A DNA stretch of 64,000 bases from Pyricularia pennisetigena (GCF_004337985.1 NC_043743.1:1631882-1695881), one strand, 5' to 3'. Shown: positions 35,326 to 50,000, counted from the stretch's first letter. A program made the numbers and translations. The notes: generated by a model not told the origin, from the letters alone.

Positions 35326-37127
35326 AGTCCACACTGCAACTGGCCTTACGATAGGTGCGCAGGGTTAAGCTGCAAGGCTAAGGTAGGTACAAACGAACAC
35401 GAATAGCCAATTGGTTCGCTGTCTGTTATTATTCACTGTTGCTAGAGCGATCCCTGCAACGATAGTTTCTGGGCCGTCAAATATCAATGCAGCTTTTGCA
35501 AAAAAAAAAAAAGAGATCTTGTTGACATGACAAGAATTGACATTCCCAAAGTCGGATTGGCCATCAAGCGTGTTCAAAGCGGTGTAACCACGGCGCGGGA
35601 CGCCAATAAGGCAGAAAAGGAGGAGTTCTCACCCCTGCAATCTTAGTTCTGACGGTAAACACCAACGCTGTTGGCGCAGCAATAGGGTCAGACCTCACGT
35701 GACCTGCCCGGTCGAAGTAAACAAATAATTGGAACTTGGATGTTCTTGGAAACTACAGTGCCATTCGCTATAAATCTCCGGTGTGAGTTTGCGGTTTAAC
35801 ACTAAGATTAGGTAGATACCGAAGATAGATAGTAACCATCAACTTGAAACCATCACTACCGCTGAAAAAAGACTTAGTGAAACACACGGTCCATCATACA
35901 CTTGCTCTCTAACTAACACAATCCTTTAGCTCTACGGATCCAGGGGAAGCCGTCCGGTCTGCACGTCAGTCAGGCTGGCAAGCTAATGTAATCGGGGATT
36001 ATTGAGACTCCCACTCTACTGCACGTCACGAAACACAAAACCACAGCAGTAAGCAGACACCAAATGTAGCTAAAGCCTCTATCCTCCTTTGTATTTTCAT
36101 GATATCAACCGGTCCTAGAGCCAATTTTACGCTGCGTCCTTCTTACTTTCGTTACGAAGGAGTTAGACCAAAAATAAAACCCAAAGCAAAATGATGAAGG
36201 AGCAAGGAAACTCGAGACAAAAAAAAAAAAAAAAAAAAAAAAAAAAACATCCCCCGCCTCTCGATGACTTTTCTGGAGTCAAGGAAATTCGTTAAAGTCG
36301 TTAGGTATGACAAAAGAAAAGAAAAAACAATGAGAAAAAAACAGCAGCAAAACATTATCAACTGAGGAACCATGAGTATCGCTTGGTCGTAGACAGCGAC
36401 GACATTCGTGTTTTCGTATTTCATAAAAACTTAGTCGTCGGAGTCCGCGTTCACCAGTATCCCATCACGCTTCTCCACAAGCGTACGCTCTCTCCCAGTG
36501 CTCCCGTCCAGATCCAAACACGTCAAAGCATAAAAAAAAAAAAAACAAGTGTAAACATTCCCATGATGCATCGTGGCCCGCCTAGGTTCATAACAAGCGG
36601 GCCAAATAGCCTATCCGATTCTCCTGTCCTGAACAAGGTGTCCTCCTGTCACCGGCTTAGCAACCAGATCGATCCGGCTACCCACACGACAAGACAGGAA
36701 ATACAGTAAGCCAAAGAAGCTGACAAAGGAGAGGTGGTGTTTGAGAGTCCGAAGTTCACAAAGATATTAAGAGTCGTTCCGTTATCGGTTCGGGAATTAC
36801 TTCCGTCGCATGCCTTCGTGTCGTATGTAATGAGTCGTCTACAAACAAGATGGCTGCTGCGTCCTGGCTCTTCAACTACATCTTGTCTGGTTGGAACAAA
36901 ACTAGTTGCTAATGCATGATGCGTGATGCATGTTGATATGTCACAGGTTTCGAATCTCATAATTATTGGAGAGAAGTAAAAAAAGTCATTGTCGTCATGT
37001 CGAATACCGTGACGCCGTTGATGAGCAATAAGAAATCGTTGACAGATGTTCGAAAAGGAGTTGATAGACAAGAACTGAATCATAAAAGTCGGGGGTTTTC
37101 TCCAAAGATCCGAAAGATACCGAGTTC
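35326..37127. other. 1.8-kb spacer with an A29 run
   Basis: Between the StuA gene's stop codon and the Cut12-like start (both minus strand). It should hold the StuA 3' UTR and the Cut12-like promoter. An uninterrupted 29-nt A-run lies at 36219-36247. No gene-like frame recognised. Confidence 0.45.
36219..36247 (+). repeat. Poly(A) run, 29 nt
   Basis: Uninterrupted A on the plus strand, about 880 bp past the StuA stop codon on its 3' side. Confidence 0.95.
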
Positions 37128-39109
37128 TTATCTACGCCTGGACACGGGGTGCGCAATGGCAGCCGCGGGGCGGTTAATTGTGTCGTACACGGGGGACGAG
37201 ATGGGATTGTCCATCAACGTCTTGCGGCGCTTGAGGTCCATCTGACCACCGCTGGTCGGGCGATCATCGTCGTCGTCGCGACCACGCTTGAGGCTGGCAT
37301 TGCCATTCGTTACTGGAGTCGCGTAGCCATTGGAGAGATCCGTCGATTGAGAGTAGACGTCTCCATTTGCCGATCCATTGGTAGTTGAGCCCCTATCGTT
37401 GCTCATGACGTTATACAAGTTGCTCGTTGACTGATGCGTGGCCGACCGAGGCGAAGTGCTGTACGCTTGTTGATAGTAGGCTTGAGGAGCCGCGGCACTG
37501 CGTGGTGTCGAGCGGCCTGAGTTGCCATGTTGTCCACCCGGCGGCATGTCCGTGGAAACATGCGCCTGCTCGCTTGAAATAGACGAGACAGGGGGTGCGG
37601 TGTAGTTGTACTGCGATTGGCTAGTGTCGTATGTTCTGCTATCGTGGGTGTACTCAGGGTCGTGCTCGTGATCAGCCTCGTCTTCCACCCCGTTACTGTG
37701 GCCTTGATCGCCACCTTGAGGGGGATGCATCAAGCCATTGACGGGCTTCTGATCATTCTGGTGGTCTCCGGCGAGAACAGAGCCCATAGGCCTGGCCGAA
37801 GGCGGGCCCATCTCGGATTTAACGTAGGTCGCCTGGTTGTAGATGGATCGGTCTTGTGGGCTTGTGCTGGTAGGTTGGTAAGGAGATTGTTGTAGTTGCG
37901 GGGCGTTGTATAGCTGTCTTGAGCCGTCGTAGGACTGTGAGGCAGGCGGGTATGCCTGCATGCTTTGTAGCGTACTTCCAGGGGGGGTTGTTGCTGGAGT
38001 GGTCGGCATCGAACGAGCATTGCTCAGGCTGGTATCGATGGACATGGGGTTCTGCTGGCCATTGCTCAAGTTTTGGTGGGACGGCCATGCGAAGCTATCA
38101 GAATTGCCCATGTTGACGGCACTAGAAGCACTAGTGGGCGGGGTAGGAAAGGTATGGGCGCGATCGAGACTGGGACGGCCCATGTTCCCCGGCAAAGATT
38201 GAGACCCATTCTGGCTCATAGAGTGGTGGTGCAGCGATGGAAGCCCTGGGGGGCCTTGAGGATTCCTGATGCCGCCGGTTTCAGCCTTGCGGCGTTCGGC
38301 TGCGGCCATGAGCTGGTTGTTCCTGTTCTGATTGGCGGGATGGTAGAGTAATGCGCTAATGTTGTGCACGAAAAGGGGGTAGAGCAGCTCGGTAATCTTC
38401 TCCTTGTTGGCAAAATCGAGAGCTCGCTCAAACGGAATCCTTCTGGATGTTAGCATCAAACAGCCATAATCAGAGAATAAGGAGTTCGACATACCAAACA
38501 CCCTTCAAATGCATAGGGCCAATCTTGACCACATGTCTCATCTTCTCGCTTTTCAGAATGCCATCTCGGCGGCCACGGGTCATTCCAGCCACATTCAATA
38601 GCTTGGTTCCGTTGATCATGTGATTATCTGGACAGAGAGCTATCAGCGGCGCATCCCTTACATGCACTAAAAAGGGACACAGCTCGAATTGACTCACCTT
38701 CCCTGCGAGCGACACAGACTCCACGTGCTTCAACCTGAAAGCACAAAGATCCCTCATCTTCCCACAACGTGGCAGTCACGCGAGGCTTCATTCCAGGCGG
38801 AGCAAGCTGACCGGTAGTGTCGAACCCTGAGTATTGGTTTGCGACCGGGCCAGGGGCCTGTCCATGATGCCCTGCTATCGATGGCAAGACGCTTCCTGGG
38901 CCCATTTGACCAGGCACAGGCGGTCCCTGCGGCGATGGCATGCCATTCGTATACGGGTATGCGCCATAAGGCTGAGGGGGAGCTGGGTAAGAGCCATGGC
39001 TGGGCTGCATGATTGGGGGCTGAGGGTTATATGATGTGACAGTCGGTGGCTGCGGCGTTGGGCCAGCAGACATGTGCTGCTGGTAGTACATGTCGTGTCC
39101 TTGGTTCAT
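37128..39109 (-). CDS. stuA: APSES transcription factor StuA
   Basis: Fungal developmental regulator controlling conidiophore development, hyphal growth and, in several plant pathogens, infection. Predicted 618 residues. Exons (coding order): 38698-39109, 38495-38627, 37128-38439; introns of 70 and 55 nt. The N-terminus is Pro/Gln/Tyr-rich. The APSES DNA-binding domain covers about residues 110-210: [65 protein letters not shown] and [10 protein letters not shown]. Both introns fall within it. The C-terminal part is Gln/Ser/Pro-rich with a bipartite nuclear signal near the end ([11 protein letters not shown] and LKRRKT). The start [13 protein letters not shown] was chosen because I recall related StuA proteins beginning with an MN...MYYQQHM pattern; the frame stays open upstream to 39464 without an ATG. 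The 19.8 kb upstream is gene-free. Confidence 0.93.
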
Positions 39110-40500
39110 GACTGGATACTGATCGTATCCAGCGCTGGAGTTTGAAGATTGTCCCGAGAGAGTTGCGCCAACTGGCAGTGACGAAGACGGCGGGGTCTTG
39201 GGCCCGTTGGAAGATGCAACTGAGGTGCAAGAAGAGTACGAGTCGGCGTTCGAGCTGCTGGACGAACTTACTGGGCTAACCCGAGGAGACGCCGTACCCG
39301 TCGAGTAAGCCTGGTGGGGAGGGGGGAAGGAAAAAGATGGCAGCCTCTGATCACTCCCATACAACGAGGGGCGCTGGGTGGTGCTGTAATATAGTAAGTC
39401 TGAGGGGCCTCGGGTTGAAGAAACCTGGGAAATCGACGGCAAATCCAGCTTTTCGGTGTTTGATTACACTGAGGGCTGTCCCAGCCACTGCTCAAGAGGC
39501 TACAGGAAAGCTTGTGCAGCGCAAAGTGGCAGGGAATAAGGCGGAGCCACGAGGTCCTAGGATTTAGTGTTTAGGGCTACGAGTACCCTAGTCTCTGGAA
39601 TGATCGACTTGAGAAACGAGTGCGGTTTTGCAGCCAGACTTTGCTCGCGGACAGTGGCGCAAATTCGGTGACCACGGCTCGACGGCTGTCGTGGGCGAAT
39701 GGACAAGAGATCGTCGCAATGCCGACAGCTTCGGATTCAAAGATGCGAACTGGCTGCGCTTATCGAGTCTGCAGCCTTGGCGCGTCAGGAAAGTAGCACA
39801 ATGTGGGCTAAGGTCCTGCGAAGATGATTGCAGAATATGCGACGAGACTTCGCGACTGCAAGACCAAAACGTGGGAGGGCGACCCTTTATAACTCCCGGC
39901 CAAATGTCCTTCGAGCTCGAGTTCGGTCGTTTGCGTGCTCTGTGCAGCGTGCTGGTCCAACTTTGGTTCCGCCACCTGTCGGCTCGACTACAAAGCTAGA
40001 ATTTGGACTGAACCGAACTGCTGGAACAAACTTCTTGGAAGTAACTTGTTTGGACGACCTGGAACATTCGGGGCGCATGTGTTAGTGGCCGTCAAGGTTG
40101 CAGAAAGATACAAGTCATGAAGACATGATGGATGGATAATGTGCTGCTGAGTGCGCCCAATCTATGTTAAACTGAGAGTAAAAGGGTGGTTGGGAGTTTA
40201 GGTATAAAGGCGCAGGGTGGACTAGGCCGGCAGGTGGTAGCTGGGAGGTATGGATGTGTATGTATGTATAAGGCGGTGGGCGGCGGCATGGGGAAAGTAA
40301 GTCTACATTTGAGCAGACCGCCCAGCCAAAAACCCAACCCACATGCTCCTGCATCGCAGCAAGCATACCTAGGCAGGCGCACCCTGAAAGCATCGTCGAT
40401 TTTTTTTTCTTTGTTTGACTTACCTTGCCACGTTTCTCATGAAAAAGAAAAGAAATCCAAGGATAACACAAAACCTCCTTCTGCTACCTCGTGCGCTCAA
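39110..40500 (-). promoter_or_regulatory. Presumed StuA leader and proximal promoter
   Basis: Immediately upstream of StuA. From 39110 to 39463 the StuA frame is open and protein-like (Ser/Pro-rich, for example SSTRGPSDLLYY and SDQRLPSFSFPPP) but has no ATG, and stops at 39464-39466. No ATG occurs on the minus strand from 39443 to about 39900, as expected of a leader kept free of upstream starts. Aspergillus stuA is known for long, alternative leaders; similar control here is inference. Confidence 0.45.
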
Positions 40501-40955
40501 AGTGACGAGGGAGTACTGTGGGCAGAAGAGGAGAGAGGATAAGAGGTCCCGAGGAGAGAAGGCGGGCAGGAAAGGCTTTCCTTTTTGGTTGGTGAGAAGG
40601 AGGAGGCAGGTAGATCAGCAGCAGAAATCAGAGGTCCTCCTCCGTGCAGTACCGTAATAGTCTTAGATTGGAAGAGAGGTCAAGACGACAGGGTTCTTGC
40701 AAGGGTATGGGGCCGGGTACTCAGGCCTAGGTACCCTGGAGCAGCGGAACATCCCTGCTGCAAAGTAGGCTGGCGGTCGCGACTCCACCGCCGAAAGCTG
40801 TTGGCTGTGCGGAGGAGATCCAACCAATGTACCACACGGCTACAACGGCCACCCCCAATACTGTAGCATGCACTGTGCGCGAACGAGCGGGCGGACGGGC
40901 GGGCGGGCTGGGCGCTCGCTCAAAAAGTTCTCGGACGACGACTGGAGACGACCGC

Positions 40956-40956
<1 letters not shown>

Positions 40957-40996
<40 letters not shown>
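40957..40996 (+). repeat. Poly(A) run, 40 nt
   Basis: Uninterrupted A on the plus strand, about 1.85 kb upstream of the StuA start. Flanks (ACCGCC before, GGGCCAG after) show no target-site duplication that I can see. Confidence 0.95.
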
Positions 40997-41000
<4 letters not shown>

Positions 41001-44000
41001 CAGAGCACCACCGACCGCCGACAACCGGGCATGGGGAGTGCCAGACTAAACAAATCCGACCACTCAGACCAAAAACGAAGAGACGGAAAGCGCTGATTCG
41101 ATCCCAAAAATAATCGGATAATTGCCATTGCCACCTGCATTCCCAGTTGGCTTTTGCAGCGTAGCGTTCTACCAGTATGGTCTTCTGATGTTTACTCCAA
41201 ATTACCAAGGTGGTTATCGCAGTTGGTATGAATAGTACCGCCGCCTTCGCCACACGCCCTCTGGTAATTATTTTCCCTCCTCTATCCCACAGTATTTTCC
41301 CTCTCATCTTCCACAAGTCGGGGCTTGAACTTTTTACGGTGCTACGCGGTAAAAGAGCAATGAGGGAGGTTGGGTTATGATTGGATTTAGCAGGGTTTAC
41401 CACTACCTAGATGGCTTGTGCCCTGGCCTGTGACCTTGGCCCGTGAGAGCACTTTAGTAGGGCGTGTGGGGAAAAAAAGAGTGCGGGAGTAAATAAGACA
41501 GTATCTTTTCATTATTGTTCATTATCACTGTGCTGCGATTTGCTGGCTGGCTTGAGCCCCAGTAGGTGTCCAAGGATCACTGATCCCCTCTCTGAGCAGG
41601 CCACTGGATTGGAGCAGTGCGCCGTGCAGATGACCAAGGTCGTACCAGGAAGGGAGACAGAGGAGCCGGGGCGGGGGATATTCAATCGCTGGCGAGAGGA
41701 AACGCCGCTCGTGAACACGGTAGGGGTGTTGACAGAAGAAAAGAAAAAAGAAATTAAAAAATAAAAAATAAAAAAAGAGTCAAGTCTACCCAAAGAGCCA
41801 AGGCCATGCCCGTGTGGGCCGTGTCAGCACCAGACGATCCCTGGTTGGGTAAGGCGGCCGTCGACTTTTTTTTGTTTCGCAACCAGCTAGTAAACCGAAA
41901 TGGCGGGGGTAGCTTCTCCCTCTCTCTGGTATGTTGACTGGTACCCACAGAAACGCGCTGGGGCCGACCGGCACCCCATGTCTACCATCTTCCTGTCGCT
42001 TGATGCCGCCTGCCATCAACACGCTACGAAACGAATCAAAGATGCCACCACCTCTTTACGCTTTCACCCGGCGCAAATGTTTGTTTCTTTTGTCAAAACG
42101 ACCCCGTCAATTTTTGCCATGGATGAGCCATTGCGACGATTCCAACCCGTTGAAGATTTTGCTATATTCGGAAAAAGTACACACTGGCACCAGATAAGCT
42201 CCTGGGCTTCCGAATTTTCTTGGAACTCAGGTCTTGAGTCGCACCAGCTCCGAGCAGAATACCGAAGCGTGCGCACCATCAACAGAGATTGTCCATGTTT
42301 TCTTGGCTCAGACAAGGTCGATGCTTCTAAGCAGTAGCATTCTCGGAATTTCAAAGGTGTTTGGGCCTTTTGAGCATTACATCGATCGTGCCTGTTACTT
42401 TTCCATACGAGTTTCGGTGGGATTTACCCCCATTGAGACCGCGAGAGAGGGGTATTGGGAATACCTGCCTACCTGGGTATACAGATAGTAGTGGGTGGTG
42501 CCAAATTATAACGTAGCCGCCGATATACCCACCTATCTCAATCTAGGTATGTATGTCTCGGCTGGAAATATGGCGTAGAACATGGACCCGAGAAGCGTCG
42601 GAGAATGCCGGATACTTGGCTTGATGTTTTTTTGCGACAACCGGCTCGAAAGCAACGAGCATCGAACCCTCTCACCATGACGGAAACAAAGTCATTGACC
42701 ACCAGCCGTGCTTGTCTAGCTCAAGGTATCCTGACAGCCCGGATCCACCAACGGACCGATGAGTAGATCATTGCTATTGCATTGCTCTCTGATCGATCCT
42801 GATCGCTTGCTTTTTTGTCTTTTTTTTTCTCCGAGTAGGCAACGGATAGCCATAATCATGCAACTGAACGCAGAGGCTTTCAGACATGCACTCCAAAGAA
42901 CCACCAAGGCCATTTGCTAACTACTTTTGCGAGTTCGATGGCTCTGCTAGAAAAAAAAAAAAAAAAAAAATAGTAATAATTAAAATTAAAATAGCGTAAC
43001 TCTACGACGTAACCTGACCTTAGAACCCATTTGGGCTTTATGCATCTCAACCTTAGTAAGGAATGCTACCCGCAATGATCGTCGGATACAGCCGGCAACA
43101 ACCCGGGATTCCAAGTCGATTTCAATGTCCGTCTGCAAGCGCCCAGAGTGCCCCGCCTCGACGTCGTTTTGCTGCTGCAAGCAATACTGTACCGACGCTG
43201 TCCCCAAAACTTCAAGCGAGAAGTAAGTTGCCTTTTAGAAACTGACGTAGTTGAAAATAGACGCAAAGGAATAGTAGCATACATGACCAAATATTTGCCT
43301 CGTTGGAGATCCTCCTCAATAAATTGGGTAGTATATGGCTATACTACCTCACAACAGCAAATGCTGGGTGATGCGTGGAGTCTGTTCGAGGCACGCACTC
43401 CAGGCCCCCCGCTTCCCGTGCTCCCCTTGTTCGCAGAAGATATGCAGAAGGCCCTGCACTGCGAGCTCCACCTTGTGTAGAGTCCAGGGCAAGCAAACTA
43501 CTGTATAGATTCGCAAACCGCGAGGGCCTTGCATTAATGTTGATCAAAGTCGCAACGTCGAGGCAAGACCTAGCAGTCTAAAGTCACGGGGATTGCTTGA
43601 TGTGCTTGATGGCTCGTGCATGCCCTGGGGGTGGCGCCATGTCCTTCCCGCACCTCCATTGTCAGTTTTCCTCAACGTGTTGATGGGTCGCTTGAAGGGT
43701 AGGAGGCAGACTCCCGGGTCACGGGTCAACTCCTTTCATGCTTGTCGTTGCTTCTGCGAGTTGGCTTGCATCGCATTCCCTTTTTTCCTTCAGCACACGG
43801 ACGTTCTCTCTATTTTGTTTCGACTGCATTTGTGCCGCCTGTTCCGTTCAAATTTGGTTTCGAATGCACTGCAAACGCACTGGCAGCGCGGGAAGTGATG
43901 CTTCCTTTACTCTGATACTACTTGTCCTGTTGCTTGTCTGCTCGTAAGGGGCCCGCAAGTCTGAGTGGGTGCTGCAGTCGAGGCGGGACGACACAGTTTC

Positions 44001-47000
44001 CGGGGCATGCCGCTTGCGCCACTTGCTTGTGGGCTGCTTGCTGGGGCGCCTGCGGCGCAGGCATGGTATAATTGTATCATACTTTGTACATGTCGACAAG
44101 TTGGATTCATTCAATATTTGCAGGAAAAGGGGCAAAGGGGAACAAAAAAGGGGGAAAAAAAAACAGCTGAATTAGATGGGGTGATGTGTTCGGACAATGG
44201 CGCGCAATTGATTGACTGCTCGCGCCTGCTACAAAGCCAAAAGATACGTGGGCTAGAAAAATTACTCCTCTTGGAAGCGGGGCTTGGCATTGGCACCGTG
44301 CTTCTTCTTTTGACAGGTCTTCCGTTCGGTCTGTTTTTTTATCATCTTAGCGTTCGATCTTCCATCGGCGAAGCAACGCCCGACGGAATCCCTCGTTGGG
44401 GTATGGATGAAAAGACGGATCGCCACTGAGACATCGCACGGTTGTTTCGCCGCGACGACCATTTTGCCTGTCAGTCTGGCGCAAAGCAAAAAAACACAAG
44501 AGATCATATGTAGAAACTTCTGCTTCTACAGGAGTGCACTAGCGATATCTCGAGCAACACAGTATATACTCCGTGAGCACTGTATGTCCACCTAACTGTC
44601 AGAACAGATGTCTCTATGTACTGTACTCCGGTTAAGGCCTTGACTAGGTTCCTTCTGCAAATGCAAAATGCATGCAACCTGCACAAGGTGCAGCGGGAGG
44701 GGCGAGCTGTGTAAGACGGACGGCCAGGCCTGGGCTATATTCGAGATTCAATATTGACAGGGTGTTGCATCGAATAAATCCCACAATATCTAATTACCAG
44801 ACTGGGGCATTGGAACATGCTGGGAAACATGAGAAGATGCGTTTACGATGACGAGAGCCTTGTGAGACATTCTAACGACTGACAGCCTGCTGATTTGGGT
44901 ACTGAAAAAGGTCGTCATCGACATGTAAGACAATGTCCTATGCAGGTTGTTTTAGTCTGCAACAAGAAGTTCTCATTGCAGCGAGACACAAGACATTTTG
45001 GAACGCGAGAGACTACAGTGACGATTTCATCAACCGTACCGTCTCAAATTTTGGGCATATGTTACCAAATTTACAGGCTGCCGTGCGTGCCGCTCGCTGT
45101 CTGTAGGGGAATCTTTTCACGCAGAAGGCAATGGTGGATCAAAGAGTAATAAATACAAGTTAATCAAAGATTACTACGTAATTGTTCGATTTTTCTGGGC
45201 TGCGTGTCAGGCTGCAATGCAATGGGTGTGCGCCGGATCTACCAGGCCGTCCGCGTTACAATATCCCGGCAGATGCCGCCGCTAGATGGGTACTGGCCAG
45301 ACGAAGAGTGCAAAAAAAGAAGGAAAAAAAAAAAGGCAAATAATACCCGGCTGGAAGGTTATCTAAACGGATGTTTTTTTTTAGGTGCAAAAGAGACAGA
45401 CTGTTTAACCGTAGCGCCAATCAAAAGTGTTTCAAACCCGAGAAGCGCACCGTTTTGCATCTTCGCGCTCGTTGGCATGTAGATTCTCAAACTGACCTAA
45501 ACTGCTTCATCGCGCAGCACAGACAAAGCGCGGCGTCAGCGCCAAATATCATGGCGTTATTTTTATTTTTATTTTTTTTCCATCAACGGATTTCTCCACG
45601 AACCATGTTCCCGCTGGCCGGACGATCGATCTGACAAGCTGAATTGAGGAAACGTAAGAGGCCACGGAATGGTGCGTGCTTTTTTTTTGTTGCAAGGACG
45701 ACCTCGCGAAATCCAATTTTGATGTCCATCCAACTCTCGAGCTGGGCAGCCTAGGCAACCTGGGGTGCAGGCGAGGTAGAAGAGGGGCTAGAATGAGGGG
45801 CGATCGGCGGCCGCAATTCCCATGTACATAATTGAGCGGTTATTTGTCCCGTTGACGGACTTTTGTGGGGCTTAATTCAATCGAAGTGCGATGCACATGG
45901 GTCGTTTGCGGGAGGCTGTTTTCTAGCTGACTTCCAGCTCTTCCCTCATGGCGGTTTTTGCTCGCAGATGCAAGATGCCGACAACAGATTGCAATCAGAA
46001 CGGCAGAAGCAACCAACACGTAAATAATTTGCACTGCATACGGGCTACTGCAGATTGAAAGCAGGCGATACGTCAAATATCGAGAGCCCAAGGAAATATG
46101 TCAACCAAAACGTGGGACTTGCATCGATGCAGGCAGGCAGCGACGGCATGATTTAGCATTACGGGCAGTTACATCACATCAATTACTGTAGTGTCTCAAT
46201 AACAGAACAATCAACCTGCCCAAAATGACAGGCTGCATCGGATGGGTAAGGTACGTTAAGCTGCAGGGTTAACAATTAAGGTCAATTACGTCCCCGCCAC
46301 CAAAGAACCACTTTTTCTCAGCAGCCTATCGCTTAAAATTGGTGGTATCACACCGGTTTGCCCGTGACAGAGTCGGCTGACGGCCTGGCCGAATAGCACA
46401 AGAGCGCAGGGTTCTATTTGACGATCGTTCAATCCACATCCCTTCTAGCCATCAAACGGCCGTACAGTGTCGAGAGACTTGTCCATTCCTCGATTTGTCT
46501 GAGAAAAGAAGTTTCCCACCAAGGAGGCCAACCTCAGAATCCATCACCAACGGTTTCAGCGTATGATATACGACGAAGCATGGGAGTGAGGAAATTGCAG
46601 GGCCGAGATCCCAGCCACCTTGTCAAGAAGCATTTTGCTCTTTATCCGGGCCGCTTTCGACTTGTTTCATCGCCCATTTCAATTACAAGGGGATCACGCT
46701 GAACACACTGCCCTGCCTCCCGCACATCGTGGGATTAGGTGAGGCATTACCCGGATAAAGCCAGTCGTCTCAATTTGACGATCACAGGGATGATGCCTCA
46801 CTCTGTCAGCAAGGCTCAGCTATAGCAGGTTTGTCCATCGCGTTGCCCCAAAAAATCATTCCCTGCCGACATCCATTCCGACTGCAATCGAATAAGCATA
46901 TCACGCCGGCCCAAGTGGCGTTTTTTTGGACCGTCTTTCATCTTCTTCCGGCGGTACCATCACCCCGAGACATGCCTAGAAGTATGTAATAGCATCCATG

Positions 47001-50000
47001 TACGAGCTAGCCTACTTCACATGGTACTGCGTCTGATTCGTCGAGGATTCAAGAGTCGAAGGGACCTTCAGCATGGCATGGCGCCACAGGAAGTTATGAT
47101 CAAACGAAGTGCAATCGGTTAGCTTGCGCATATGTGTGCAGCAAAACAGGTTTTGTTCCATACGATGCCGTGTACGCATTCAGACTGCGTAGAATCCCTG
47201 GACCCCCCGGAAGAAAAAAGTAGCCATATGTGTGCTGCTGCACTGCACTGCGGCAAGAGTACATGTGCTGACAGGAAGCTATGTAATTATGTGGGTTTTG
47301 AGCCTCAAATCCTTCATGCACGACATTGGAAAATCCGACTCCATTGTCATGCGAGCGGGCTGCATGCTGCCTTGCGCTACACGTTGTCTATTTCAACGTT
47401 TGATGCCTTGTGCCACCCTTCCGTGGTATATGAGCCTTATCCAGCTACATATAGACATGTTTTTTTTACGAACACATGCCAGTCGAAATATCCACGCCAC
47501 CACTAAGAGCAAGACGAGTCCGCCGCGGTTCTTCTGCAAGGACCTCGACGAAATGAACAAAGTTTTCATTATGAGCGCCGGCAAATGAACAGCAATGTTT
47601 GTATCAGCCACATTACATCAACCTTGAGGCCTGGGATGGACTGAACATTGGATGCAACTATCTCCAAGAATTTGGTCCTCGCGGCCTGACGCCTCTCGGG
47701 AAACCATTCATTTCCGACCAGTGGCTTTGGATTCAGCCTATGACCGATCCCCGATACTGGGGTTAGCAGTCAAGCTACGATTGCAAGGTTTTCTTTTCTT
47801 TGTGCTCATCACCATCGCTGTCGCCGATGTGGGTGCAGCTAGCTTGTGATCAAGTCCCTGCAGGTCAATCTAAGACAAGGATGCTGGGATGATCAAGCGG
47901 CGAACCTTTGCATGGAACTCATGCACGGCGGCTAAGGACCTACAGAAGAACCAATCAGCGCCGAAGGTCACCCATGTTTTTTTTTTCTTTCTCTTTGCTT
48001 CGCGGCCCGGCTCCTAGCCCCTTGTCATATCTGACTTTCAGAGGCAAGAAGGAGGGAAAGGTGTCTACTGTAAATTTAGACTGATTTGGTGGGAACACGC
48101 CCCCTTACTGCCTATTGTTATTTTTTCTTCTTTTTCTTCTCCTTCTATTTCGTTCCCTGCTCCGATGTTTCCAATGGGCACACATACTGTGTCAATTGTC
48201 TTTGAGGCATTATTCACGGATAGTACTGCCCGCCTATAGTTCTTTTCTAAACGACGAGATGGCCAGGCCAGACTTGCGCAGATGCGCTGGCATACCCCCA
48301 CCCGCCCACTCTGGATATCACCCTAACGAATCCCGTCACACCCTCGGCCCTGTCATCCAACCCCCTCACCTGGCTGGAGCTCTCGACACCGTGATTTGAG
48401 CCATCTCTGGCTGGGGCTGTAATAATAGAGGGGAAGTCGGGAGGAAACGGCTGACAATGTCGACGTTACTTACCTAAAATGATTTGCACTGGGTACCGCA
48501 ATAAATGCGCCCACACAGTTGCGTTAGCCTACCCGCGACTGCTTGCAGCCTGGGCCTCTCTGCGAACTGGCCCCCCGCGATACGATTAAACTGCTGATGA
48601 CGCCTGTGATGCACGCTCCAGCTGCAGGTAGTGTCTAGTTCGGGAAGAACTTTGGCAGGAGGATCAATTCCATGTGTCTCTCTTTGCGGATGCGCATGTG
48701 GGCTGCAGCAGATCCCGCTGCCACGCAACGGCCAAAAACTCGCCCTTTTGCTGCCTCTTGTCTGTGTCTGTACTGCGGTAATGACTGGCATAGACGGGTC
48801 TTTACTTTCTCCTCCTTTGCTGCCGAATCTTTCTCTCCGCTATTACCTGGTCTAGACTACCTGGGCGGACTTACCAGCAAGCACTATGCATGACCTTTGC
48901 TGTGCCATGCTGCACAAGACCGGCGACCCGATCTCGAATCCCGAGATCCCCGCCCCAATCTTCGTTTGTAAGCCGGCTGCAGACTGGAGGGCATTTGCTC
49001 TGGATTTTTTTTGGGGGGGTGGGGCCTTTGCAAGTCGGTGTGTGTCGTAACATCGGGGGTTGGGTGTGTCGGAATCCGCACCAACCACCAAGGCGATAAA
49101 GGGTGGCTTGCATAGGATCCAGAGACTCCGCATTATGGGTCCAGTCAAAATCTCGCCGGGGCTCTTTTCAATCAATCCAATCACCGCTCACCACGTCTCA
49201 TATCAAAGGAGGAAAAAAAAAAAAAAAAACACACCAGGCAATCTATTTTCAAGGTCGGTTAACCGCTAGAGTTGGTGTGTTCCAGCCCGCAGTGTCCTTT
49301 TTGTCCTTTGGCGTTTGCTTGGCTGGGCTTTTGTGGCTTTCTCAACAGCACCAATGCTTCTCTCTCATGTTTTACTTCTTCAGCCTTTTTTTGTTTCTCC
49401 CCCATCAACTCCCGCTCTTTGGTGGGGGATGAGAAAAAAATTGGGTTTCTCGCTAGAAAAATTCGCAGCAAGCCGTCAAACGACAAAGTAGCGGTCGGGA
49501 CGCGTACATGTCAGTAGCATCCAAAACCATCATCCACCACCCACTAATATCTTTTTTTTTTCTGATTTCCTTTGACGCGTTTGCAATCTCCCCCTGCTGG
49601 TTGACTGAATGGCTGTCCAGTAGCACCCCTGTTGTGGTGGTCATTCCAATCCGACACTGGAAATAAACAAGTGAAGGACGGAAGAGGGGTGAGTTAATCA
49701 TGCACATCATTCTGCTGTTGGTCTGTTAATATTTTCTCTCTTCTCCCTATCGTCGGGTGATAAAAAGACACTCTTTACCAAAGCTCCCTGGTCCGCTCCT
49801 TGAAAATTTCCTATATGGAAAAAATACAGCTGGGAAGCTCTCTGTGATTGGCTGAAAAATCATTGAATTTAGCGGGCCGTTTTCCGCCTTATACCTTATT
49901 CTGCGAAATTGCTGGGATCTAGCACCCAAGAAGGCGGCCCACCCACGCTTTTTTTTTTTTTTCTCTCTCTTTGTCAACGCATCACTGCACACCCTTAGTT

